Notes: generated from the sequence alone by a model not told the origin. Counted from the first letter of the stretch, positions 1 to 4,947 are shown. The stretch: DNA of 5,166 nt from Candidatus Ectomicrobium neotermitis (GCA_031283745.1 JAITBH010000148.1:1-5166), one strand, 5' to 3'. Made by a program: numbers and translations.

Positions 1-131
1 ACGCAAGCATAAAGATGACTGAACAAATCTACTACCACCTCACCAAACAAGAAAAGACAAACACCCTCAACAAACTTACCTATAGCCGGGCAATAAACAA
101 ACACATCCAAAACACCGCCGAAAAGGTCTAA
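1..131 (+). CDS. Tyrosine recombinase/integrase, C-terminal end only
   Basis: This is the last 42 complete codons of a gene that begins left of the window; the reading frame starts at base 3 and stops with TAA at 129-131. The peptide begins ASIKMTEQIYYHLTKQE, which matches the end of the catalytic domain of phage-integrase/Xer-type recombinases. The ASIKMTEQIYYHL stretch corresponds to the family pattern (G)H-x-S-I-x-x-T-x-x-Y-x-H, and the first Tyr of IYYHL (codon 30-32) is the expected nucleophile. The codon just before base 3 ends in AC, compatible with the family His. About 32 residues follow the Tyr, a normal tail. Pyrimidine-ending codons use C about 20 times against T three times, unlike the T-rich third positions of the other genes here, suggesting foreign origin. 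It could be a mobile-element integrase (favoured, because it faces tRNA genes) or a host Xer protein; the catalytic Arg residues are outside the window. Confidence 0.75.
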   Translation, partial: ASIKMTEQIYYHLTKQEKTNTLNKLTYSRAINKHIQNTAEKV

Positions 132-229
132 CGGTTTGCGATTATTTTGCTAACGAGTTGCGTAATTTCACCAACTTTTCTATACCATCATATACCTTCA
201 AAAAAGCTCATTTTCTCGACGACAGGCAT

Positions 230-262
230 AAAAAAAACCCGCTTCATATATCAAAAGCGGGG
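230..262 (-). terminator. Rho-independent terminator of the tRNA operon
   Basis: Read on the minus strand, a 7-bp stem (CCCGCTT at 261-255, AAGCGGG at 244-238) with a 10-base loop is followed directly by eight T residues (237-230). It begins about 13 bases after the 3' end of tRNA-Glu. On the plus strand the same hairpin is followed only by TTATATAT, so it would be a weak terminator for the recombinase gene. Confidence 0.85.
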
Positions 263-274
263 TTATATATAGAA

Positions 275-347
275 CGCCCCCAACGAGATTTGAACTCGTG
301 TCGCATGATTGAAAATCATGTGTCCTGGACCCCTAGACGATGGGGGC
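275..347 (-). tRNA. tRNA-Glu (anticodon UUC)
   Basis: The reverse complement folds as a complete cloverleaf of 73 nt including the discriminator base. The acceptor stem GCCCCCA/TGGGGGC pairs perfectly. A 3-bp GTC/GAC D-stem carries a GG-containing loop. The anticodon stem CATGA/TCATG closes the loop TTTTCAA with anticodon TTC, and the T-arm is ACGAG-TTCAAAT-CTCGT. The discriminator is G. The next bases are TTC, so CCA is not encoded and must be added after transcription. It is second in a two-tRNA transcript, 22 nt after tRNA-Lys, and a strong terminator follows. Confidence 0.97.
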
Positions 348-369
348 ATAGTCCATTACATAATAAAAA

Positions 370-442
370 TGAGCCCGGTGCGGCTCGAACGCACGACAAC
401 CTCATTAAAAGTGAGGTGCTCTACCAACTGAGCTACGGGCCC
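370..442 (-). tRNA. tRNA-Lys (anticodon UUU)
   Basis: The reverse complement is a complete cloverleaf of 73 nt. The acceptor stem GGGCCCG/CGGGCTC has one G-U pair. The D-arm contains AGCTCAGTTGGTAGAGC, and the anticodon stem CCTCA/TGAGG closes the loop CTTTTAA with anticodon TTT. The T-arm has the loop TTCGAGC. The discriminator is A and is followed by T residues, so there is no encoded CCA. It is the first tRNA of the pair and lies about 107 nt downstream of the predicted transcription start. Confidence 0.97.
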
Positions 443-542
443 ATTTCTCTATTTGAAAACGGTTGTTTTTGGGAAAACACCAAGTTCAAGCTTTATTAAG
501 AGTTCAAAGAATACCATCAATTCCTATATATGATCTATGAAA

Positions 543-588
543 TGCAACGAGGGCAATTATAGCAGATGAGACCCCCCTTTGCAACGAG
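543..588. repeat. Two copies of a 9-bp direct repeat around the tRNA promoter
   Basis: The 9-mer TGCAACGAG occurs at 543-551 and 580-588, 37 bp apart on the plus strand. The right copy overlaps the predicted -35 element of the tRNA promoter, and the left copy lies at and just after the predicted transcription start. It could be a regulatory site pair or a small duplication; only the repeat itself is certain. Confidence 0.4.
556..584 (-). promoter_or_regulatory. Sigma-70-type promoter of the tRNA-Lys/tRNA-Glu operon
   Basis: On the minus strand TTGCAA (584-579, 4 of 6 to consensus) is separated by 17 bp from a perfect TATAAT (561-556). The predicted start is near 549-550, leaving a leader of about 107 nt before tRNA-Lys. 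It begins just 13 bp past the rny stop codon, so the tRNAs need not depend on read-through from rny. A weaker alternative, TTGATG-17-AATAAA (520-492), would start closer to the tRNA. Confidence 0.75.
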
Positions 589-597
589 AGTTACTGC

Positions 598-2157
598 CTA
601 CTTTGCGATGTCTTGGGCACGGGTTTCACGAATAACGGTTATTTTGATTTGACCGGGATATTCAAGCTCCTGCTCGACTTTTTTGGCGACATCGTGGGCT
701 AAAACCTGCATCTGCTTGTCGTCAATATTCTCGGGTTCGACCAAAATTCGGACTTCCCTGCCTGCTTGAATGGCATAAGCCATCGACACCCCGTTGAAAT
801 TAGCTGCTACCTTCTCAAGTTTTTCAAGCCGTTTTATGTAATGCTCGACAGATTCTCTTCTTGCTCCCGGACGAGCGGCGGAAATTGCGTCGGCGGCGGC
901 TATTACAAAGGCTTCGGGGCTTTCAGGAACAGCAAAACCCTCATGGTGTGCCAAAATTGCATTGATCATTTTCGGCGATTCCCCGTATTTTTTGGCCAAA
1001 TCGGCTGAAATTTGGTGGTGCGTCCCCTCTACCTCATGATCCACTGCCTTACCTATATCATGCAGCAGACCTGCCTTTTTGCAAAACATTATGTCTAAAC
1101 CTAACTCCCCAGCGATTGCTCCCGATAGCCAAGAGACTTCCAAAGTGTGCTGGAGCTGGTTTTGACCATATGACGTTCTATATTTAAGTTTGCCCAGTAG
1201 CTTTATTATCTCGGAGTTTAGGGAAATTACCCCTGCATCTATTGCTGCCTGATCCCCCACTTCTTTGATATGCACTTCCATCTCTTTTTTGACCTTATTG
1301 ACAACCTCTTCGATCCTTGCGGGGTGAATTCTCCCATCTGAAATGAGTCTTTCAAGTGCTATTTTGGCAATTTCGCGTCTAACCCCGTCGAAAGCTGATA
1401 CTGTGATGGCATCGGGAGTGTCGTCAACAATTAAATCTACCCCTGTAGCCTGCTCAAAAGCCCTGATATTTCTCCCCTCACGACCGATAATTCTGCCTTT
1501 GATGTCGTCATTTTGAATCTGAACGGTAGAGGTGGTGATGTCTGCGGTGTGGTCTGCGGCTATCTTTTGTATCGCAACCGAAAGTATCTCTTTGGATTTC
1601 TTTTCAGCTACGTCCCGAGTGTCTTGCTCTATCTTTTGGAGAATGATAACTGCATCTCTTTTGGCCTCATTTTCCATAGAGGAAAGGAGAATGTGTTTGG
1701 CTTCTTCGCGGGTCAAGGTCGAAATTTTTTCAAGCTTTTTTCTTTGCTTTTCTTTGAGTTCATCAATTTCAGCTGTTTTAGTGGTAATTGCATGCTCTTT
1801 AGCTCCCAATTCTTTGTCCCTTTGAGCGTAAATTCTCTCTCTCCTTTCGATAGTGTCTATACGTCTCTCAAGGCTTTCTTCACGTTGGCTTATTCTGTTT
1901 TCTTGGGTTAATACAGCGTGTTTTCTTTCCCGAACTTCCCTCTCAAACTCTTTTCTTTCCTTATCAACAATCACTTTTGCATCTAACATAGCCTCTTTTG
2001 ATTTAGTTTCAGCCACAAGACTTGCCTCTTTGATGATTTTTTCAGCTATTTGCTCTGCGGATTTGGCATTTATCTTGGCATAAACTACACGCAACAAATA
2101 CCCGCCTATCAGTGCTACCACAGCAGTTACACAGATGCTCAATATAAACATATTCAT
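598..2157 (-). CDS. rny: Ribonuclease Y
   Basis: RNase Y is a membrane-anchored endoribonuclease that initiates decay and processing of many mRNAs. The 519-residue length is normal. In order, one transmembrane segment spans about residues 4-24; a long charged coiled coil rich in Glu, Lys and Arg covers about 30-205; a KH RNA-binding domain covers about 210-275 with its GREG loop at 225-228; and an HD phosphohydrolase domain covers about 335-430. In the HD domain H337, the HDIGK motif (H366, D367), a paired His at 404-405 and D423 are all present. The C-terminus keeps the family ending YPGQIKITVIRETRA. The start ATG is supported by GGAG eight bases upstream; an in-frame ATG two codons later is possible. 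It follows the cyclo-ligase gene by 30 bp, so probably co-transcribed. A small inverted repeat (AACTAT/ATAGTT, 2178-2195) spans that gap. I see no convincing terminator after it. Confidence 0.97.
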   Translation of the reverse strand: MNMFILSICVTAVVALIGGYLLRVVYAKINAKSAEQIAEKIIKEASLVAETKSKEAMLDAKVIVDKERKEFEREVRERKHAVLTQENRISQREESLERRIDTIERRERIYAQRDKELGAKEHAITTKTAEIDELKEKQRKKLEKISTLTREEAKHILLSSMENEAKRDAVIILQKIEQDTRDVAEKKSKEILSVAIQKIAADHTADITTSTVQIQNDDIKGRIIGREGRNIRAFEQATGVDLIVDDTPDAITVSAFDGVRREIAKIALERLISDGRIHPARIEEVVNKVKKEMEVHIKEVGDQAAIDAGVISLNSEIIKLLGKLKYRTSYGQNQLQHTLEVSWLSGAIAGELGLDIMFCKKAGLLHDIGKAVDHEVEGTHHQISADLAKKYGESPKMINAILAHHEGFAVPESPEAFVIAAADAISAARPGARRESVEHYIKRLEKLEKVAANFNGVSMAYAIQAGREVRILVEPENIDDKQMQVLAHDVAKKVEQELEYPGQIKITVIRETRAQDIAK

Positions 2158-2187
2158 ATCTCATGCTCCTTTTTTCTAACTATCGCT

Positions 2188-2772
2188 TCATAGTTTCAGT
2201 ATTCGTGTTTGGCTGACAATCCCTCCAACTGCTTCATCGCAAGCGTCAACTAAAATTTCTTTTATTATTTGAAAGTCATAAGCCAGGCCGATGACCCTGC
2301 TTTTGTTCATTCCTTTAAGCCTTCTGTCAAAAAAACCTTTGCCGTATCCTATTCTAAATCCCCTCTCGTCAAAAACTATGCCCGGTATGATGGTTAAATC
2401 AATCTCAGCTTTAGATATTTTGAGTGCCGTTTTGGGGTTTGGCTGGCATATACCTAAAACTGTTTCGTCGGCATCTCCTATTGTTGAGATTTCAAAAGCT
2501 TCCATTTCAGCTTTATCGATATTGGTAACCGCTGGAACGCACACCCTTTTGCCCGCACTGAGTGCCGATTTTATCAAATCGACTGTGCTCACCTCGTTTC
2601 TGTATGAAATGTAAATCATCACCGTTTTTGCATCTTGATAAACCTGTAAAGATTGAACCCTCTTAGAAATTTCAGCACTGCTTTGGGCTACATAAACCTC
2701 GTCGAGGCCGTTTCGGAGGCTAATGAACTTTTTTCTCAGCTCTTTTTTGTTTAAGCAGTGCCAATTTTTCAC
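2188..2772 (-). CDS. 5-formyltetrahydrofolate cyclo-ligase (YgfA/MTHFS family)
   Basis: The enzyme converts 5-formyl-THF to 5,10-methenyl-THF using ATP, returning an inert folate to one-carbon metabolism in the cytoplasm. Family signatures appear in order along the 194-residue protein. The N-terminal NKKELRKKF helix lies at about 8-16, and YRNEVST at about 57-63 carries the conserved E in a substrate-binding loop. KRVCVPAV lies at about 75-82. IIPGIVFDERGFRIGYGKG (about 128-146) plus FFDRRL is the hallmark; many relatives have YYDR where this has FFDR. VIGLAYDFQ lies at about 160-168. The frame is open to an ATG at 2817, with another ATG at 2787. I chose GTG 2772 because AAGGA sits seven bases upstream, overlap with rarA falls to 53 nt, and homologues begin near the NKKELRKK helix. 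Translation is probably coupled to rarA. In many bacteria this gene neighbours 6S RNA and zapA, as here. Confidence 0.93.
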   Translation of the reverse strand: MKNWHCLNKKELRKKFISLRNGLDEVYVAQSSAEISKRVQSLQVYQDAKTVMIYISYRNEVSTVDLIKSALSAGKRVCVPAVTNIDKAEMEAFEISTIGDADETVLGICQPNPKTALKISKAEIDLTIIPGIVFDERGFRIGYGKGFFDRRLKGMNKSRVIGLAYDFQIIKEILVDACDEAVGGIVSQTRILKL

Positions 2773-4048
2773 GAATTCTTCCTTCATAACCTTCTTTTGA
2801 GGGCTTATAAAACTCATCGTAGGCAGCTCCGTATTCCTGATCTATATAGTGTCCGTCGAAATCGTGGGGGTATAAATACCCTTTTCCATGACCTAATTGT
2901 TGAGAATCGAGATTTGCATCCTTTAGATGGATAGGCACCTCTCGAACTTCCCCGTTTTTGATGGCACCCAAAGCCGCTTCGACGGCAAGGTAGGCGGAAT
3001 TTGATTTCGGGGCAGATGCCACATAAATTGCTGCTTGAGCCAAAATTATACGAGCCTCAGGCATACCGATAAATTCCACCGCGTGCAGGGCTGATACCGC
3101 AAACATCAATGCACGGGGGTCTGCCATTCCAACATCTTCGCTGGCGCAAATTATTATCCGTCGGGCTATAAAACGAGGATCTTCCCCTGCCGAAAGCATT
3201 TTCGACATCCAATAAACTGCGGAATCCGGGCTTGTTCCCCTCATCGACTTAATAAAAGCGGAAATGTGATCATAATGCCCATCGCCTTTGCGGTCATAGA
3301 GAACTGCCCTCTTCTGCATAGATTCCTCTGCGACAGTTAAATCGAAAGTTCTTGTTCCATCGGCATTGGTTTTGGTTGAAAGAGTGCCTATTTCAAGAGC
3401 ATTCAAAAGTTTGCGGGCATCTCCGTTTGCATTCAAGATTAAGTGGTGCTTTGCTTCGTCGGATATGTCGACTTTATAAACCCCCAAACCGTTTTCGGAG
3501 TCCTTTAAGGCTAAATCTAAAATTTTCAAAAGAGCGGAGTGTGAAAGGGGCTGAAACTCAAACACCAAACTTCTCGAGATGATGGCTGCGTTTACATAGA
3601 AAAATGGGTTTTCGGTGGTTATGCCGATCAGGGTTATGGTGCCTCTTTCAACATCTGGCAAGAGTGCATCCTGCTGTGAACGATTGAAATGATGAATTTC
3701 GTCAAGCATCAAAATGGTTTTCTTACCTGAGAGCTGGCTACGGGATTTTGCTGCCTCCAAAATTTTTCGAATATCTGCTATCCCTATCGTTACAGCGTTT
3801 GCTTCCTCAAAAAAGGCTTTTGTTTTGGAGGCGATAATTCTGGCAAGTGCACTTTTGCCCGTGCCGGGAGGGCCGAAAAATATCACAGAACCTAAGTTGT
3901 CCGCCTCAATAGAACGTTTCAAAAGCTTGTCATTGCCGATGATGTTTTCTTGCCCCATGAAGTCTTCAAAAGATTTCGGAGCCATTCTTGCAGCCAAAGG
4001 CTTGTTTTTTTGACTTGCAGCCTGTTCAAAAAAGCTTGTCTGACCCAT
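2720..4048 (-). CDS. rarA: Replication-associated recombination protein RarA (MgsA), AAA+ ATPase
   Basis: RarA is a homotetrameric clamp-loader-like ATPase acting at stalled or gapped replication forks. The 442-residue product has the normal length. It shows the PLAARMAPKSFEDFMGQ segment (17-33), Walker A GPPGTGKS (59-66), Walker B LMLDEIH (113-119), sensor 1 in LIGITTENP (140-148), an arginine-finger-type ISRS (157-160) and sensor 2 NGDARKLLNALE. The C-terminal RarA domain follows, with HYDHISAFIKSMRG, GEDPRFIARR, SEDVGMADP and APKSN blocks. Residues 3-7 (QTSFF) resemble a sliding-clamp-binding peptide. The frame stays open 39 codons further upstream, but that part only translates the RNA locus. 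The ATG at 4048 has a strong AAGGAGG five bases upstream and begins the conserved region. It lies just downstream of the 6S RNA and overlaps the cyclo-ligase start by 53 nt. Confidence 0.96.
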   Translation of the reverse strand: MGQTSFFEQAASQKNKPLAARMAPKSFEDFMGQENIIGNDKLLKRSIEADNLGSVIFFGPPGTGKSALARIIASKTKAFFEEANAVTIGIADIRKILEAAKSRSQLSGKKTILMLDEIHHFNRSQQDALLPDVERGTITLIGITTENPFFYVNAAIISRSLVFEFQPLSHSALLKILDLALKDSENGLGVYKVDISDEAKHHLILNANGDARKLLNALEIGTLSTKTNADGTRTFDLTVAEESMQKRAVLYDRKGDGHYDHISAFIKSMRGTSPDSAVYWMSKMLSAGEDPRFIARRIIICASEDVGMADPRALMFAVSALHAVEFIGMPEARIILAQAAIYVASAPKSNSAYLAVEAALGAIKNGEVREVPIHLKDANLDSQQLGHGKGYLYPHDFDGHYIDQEYGAAYDEFYKPSKEGYEGRIREKLALLKQKRAEKKVH

Positions 4049-4053
4049 AAAAA

Positions 4054-4060
4054 CCTCCTT
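4054..4060 (-). promoter_or_regulatory. Strong ribosome-binding site deciding the rarA start
   Basis: AAGGAGG on the minus strand ends five bases before the ATG at 4048. It rules out the longer open frame beginning at 4165. It is preceded by an A tract (4059-4066) that could pair with the T tract ending the 6S RNA (4076-4083). Confidence 0.85.
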
Positions 4061-4075
4061 TTTTTTCAAAAATCC

Positions 4076-4092
4076 AAAAAAAACCCGCAATG
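4076..4092 (-). terminator. Intrinsic terminator formed by the end of the 6S RNA
   Basis: The 3' strand of the closing stem, CATTGCGGG (4092-4084), runs directly into eight T residues (4083-4076). The hairpin is the long 6S rod rather than a local stem-loop, so some read-through into rarA is plausible, as for the E. coli ssrS-ygfA transcript. Confidence 0.6.
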
Positions 4093-4237
4093 CCGTGTGT
4101 TGTAAGTGATTTAAGCCCTGTTTTTTAAGTGAGAGGCAACGGTATAAACCCAAGGGTAAATACATCGGTTGCGGATTCTCTAAATTGGACTTGTAGGAAT
4201 AAATGCACTTACAACATCACCAACACTGCAGGTAAAC
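4084..4237 (-). ncRNA. ssrS: 6S RNA (regulator of RNA polymerase holoenzyme)
   Basis: 6S RNA binds the housekeeping sigma-factor holoenzyme by mimicking an open promoter. The minus strand here folds into one long interrupted rod. The closing stem is CCTGCAGTG (4232-4224) with CATTGCGGG (4092-4084), nine pairs with two G-U. An 11-bp stem TGTTGTAAGTG (4216-4206) with CACTTACAACA (4108-4098) follows. Then a large internal bubble is flanked or partly closed by AAGTCC (4192-4187) with GGGCTT (4118-4113). The terminal arm has GCAAC/GTTGC (4172-4168, 4140-4136), GAGA/TCTC and a mismatched apical hairpin around 4141-4165. A T tract follows the closing stem. The roughly 150-nt size is slightly short for the family. 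Position between zapA and the cyclo-ligase gene, directly before rarA, fits known 6S contexts. I call it from structure and context, without a covariance search. The alternative is a structured rarA leader. Confidence 0.8.
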
Positions 4238-4244
4238 ATGAAAA

Positions 4245-4274
4245 ATTTTAAGATATTTTATTTCGCCAAATCGA
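4245..4274 (-). promoter_or_regulatory. Possible promoter of the 6S RNA
   Basis: TAAAAT (4250-4245, 5 of 6 to the -10 consensus) lies just after the zapA stop codon. A poor -35 candidate, TCGATT, sits 18 bp upstream inside zapA. It would start RNA near 4237-4239, a few bases before the closing stem. Processing from the zapA transcript is an alternative. Confidence 0.4.
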
Positions 4275-4581
4275 CATTTTCCAACTGTTTGATGAGAACG
4301 TTTAGCTTTTTTTCATTTACGTTTGAAATATTTTCTTGCAAATTTTTAAGTTTTGTGAAGTTTTCAGCTATCTTGATCGCGGTCAAGATACATATCTTCT
4401 GAGTGTCGGCCGTTTTTGGATTGTCTTGTTTTACTCCAGTCCATACTTCATTTACATAATCAACAATGCCCGAAAAAGTAAGTTGATAACTTTCGTCAAT
4501 CCCGCTCAAATTTATATCCATGCCCATGATTTTCCAAGCTGTCTGGTTGCTATCAAAATTTTTTATATCAATAAGTCCCAT
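4258..4581 (-). CDS. zapA: Cell division protein ZapA
   Basis: ZapA is a small dimer/tetramer that cross-links FtsZ filaments at the division site. The 107-residue product has the family length. Its N-terminal half holds the compact domain pattern WKIMGMDINLSGIDESY followed by FSGIVDYVNEVW. The KICILTAIKIAENFTKLK segment (about 65-82) matches the ILaALNIAdEl-type helix of ZapA. A coiled-coil helix runs to the C-terminus (about 75-105). The start is ATG 4581, with GGAG seven bases upstream; an in-frame ATG five codons earlier lacks such a site. It lies 27 bp after the ZapB-like gene and is surely co-transcribed with it. The 6S RNA follows. Overall similarity is that of a divergent member, so family assignment rests on this helix, the size and the context. 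Confidence 0.85.
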   Translation of the reverse strand: MGLIDIKNFDSNQTAWKIMGMDINLSGIDESYQLTFSGIVDYVNEVWTGVKQDNPKTADTQKICILTAIKIAENFTKLKNLQENISNVNEKKLNVLIKQLENVDLAK

Positions 4582-4588
4582 TTTTATG

Positions 4589-4592
4589 CTCC
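4589..4592 (-). promoter_or_regulatory. Ribosome-binding site deciding the zapA start
   Basis: GGAG ends seven bases before the ATG at 4581. It lies inside the five extra codons that would be added by the ATG at 4596, so the shorter protein is preferred. Confidence 0.7.
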
Positions 4593-4608
4593 ACATATGA
4601 AAAGTTAG

Positions 4609-4848
4609 TTAATCATTCGAAGAGTCTATCTTTTTAAGCAATCGCTCTATTTTGACTATCGTATTTTCAACTTTTTTCTTCAAAACCTCGTAAGAATTAA
4701 CAATTTTCCTGTTTTTTTCGCTTTCTTGCCTCAGAAAACTTAACTCAAGCGACAGTTTTGTGTTCTCTTCCTTCAATTTCTTCAGATTTTTGAGCGATTC
4801 TTGCTGTTTTTTGCCAAGTTCGTCTATCAAACCGCCTACATTTTTCAT
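4609..4848 (-). CDS. ZapB-like small coiled-coil cell-division protein
   Basis: The 79-residue product is almost entirely one coiled coil. It is rich in Lys, Glu and Leu, with heptad-like spacing from about residue 7 to 75, and has no signal peptide or membrane segment. A KLKEENTKLSLELSFLRQE stretch (about 24-42) and a C-terminal VKIERLLKKID segment resemble the short coiled-coil proteins (ZapB/TIGR02449-like) encoded just upstream of zapA in several bacterial groups. The inferred role is partner of ZapA at the FtsZ ring; coiled coils are easily over-matched, so the name rests on size, composition and position. There is no Shine-Dalgarno sequence. Instead a perfect promoter lies so close that transcription should begin at the A of the ATG, making this first cistron leaderless. 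Confidence 0.75.
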   Translation of the reverse strand: MKNVGGLIDELGKKQQESLKNLKKLKEENTKLSLELSFLRQESEKNRKIVNSYEVLKKKVENTIVKIERLLKKIDSSND

Positions 4849-4854
4849 GGGGCA

Positions 4855-4883
4855 ATTATAGGATTTGACTGCCTGACTGTCAA
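4855..4883 (-). promoter_or_regulatory. Perfect consensus sigma-70 promoter of the zapB-like/zapA operon
   Basis: TTGACA (4883-4878), a 17-bp spacer and TATAAT (4860-4855) on the minus strand match the consensus at every position. Six bases (TGCCCC) separate the -10 box from the ATG at 4848, so the expected start nucleotide is the A of the start codon. This promoter probably drives the whole leftward cluster. Confidence 0.9.
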
Positions 4884-4890
4884 GCTGACA
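4866..4890. repeat. Short direct and inverted repeats over the -35 region
   Basis: On the plus strand TGACTGCC (4866-4873) is followed at once by TGACTGTC (4874-4881), seven of eight identical. TGTCA-AGC-TGACA (4878-4890) is an inverted repeat covering the -35 box. This may be an operator for a repressor of the cell-division operon, but no regulator is identifiable. Confidence 0.35.
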
Positions 4891-4910
4891 TAAATCCCGT
4901 TTTTATATAT

Positions 4911-4930
4911 GAATTTGCCCAAATTTGCCC
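4911..4930. repeat. Tandem 10-bp repeat in the divergent intergenic region
   Basis: GAATTTGCCC (4911-4920) is followed immediately by AAATTTGCCC (4921-4930), nine of ten identical and exactly one helical turn apart. It lies upstream of both divergent promoters. The function is unknown. Confidence 0.5.
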
Positions 4931-4938
4931 CTTTTTGT

Positions 4939-4947
4939 TGTGGATAA
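4939..4947 (-). promoter_or_regulatory. Perfect DnaA-box 9-mer
   Basis: The minus strand reads TTATCCACA (4947-4939), the consensus DnaA binding site. It lies between the cell-division operon promoter and the epimerase promoter. It is the only perfect copy I noticed here, so it looks like a regulatory or titration site rather than an origin; no dnaA or dnaN gene is nearby. Confidence 0.5.

Noticed and set aside
150..162. Shared AACGAG with the tRNA-Glu T-arm as a possible attachment-site core
   Set aside because: Only six bases match before the sequences diverge, which is expected by chance.
158..499. Plus-strand open frame of 113 codons
   Set aside because: It runs antisense through both tRNA genes and their terminator. 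Its peptide shows the typical residues of translated antisense tRNA and has no ribosome-binding site.
766..2083. Several plus-strand open frames opposite rny
   Set aside because: They are shadows of the RNase Y reading frame, with Ser/Phe/Cys-rich peptides typical of the antisense of a Lys/Glu-rich coiled coil.
2291..4013. Plus-strand open frames opposite the cyclo-ligase gene and rarA
   Set aside because: They lie wholly inside well-supported genes on the other strand and show no family features or start signals.
4049..4165. 39-codon upstream extension of rarA
   Set aside because: The added residues do not belong to RarA, translate the 3' half of the 6S RNA and its T tract, and precede a strong ribosome-binding site that fixes the start at 4048.
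4336..4608. Plus-strand open frame opposite zapA
   Set aside because: It is antisense to zapA, has no promoter or ribosome-binding site, and carries no recognisable motif.
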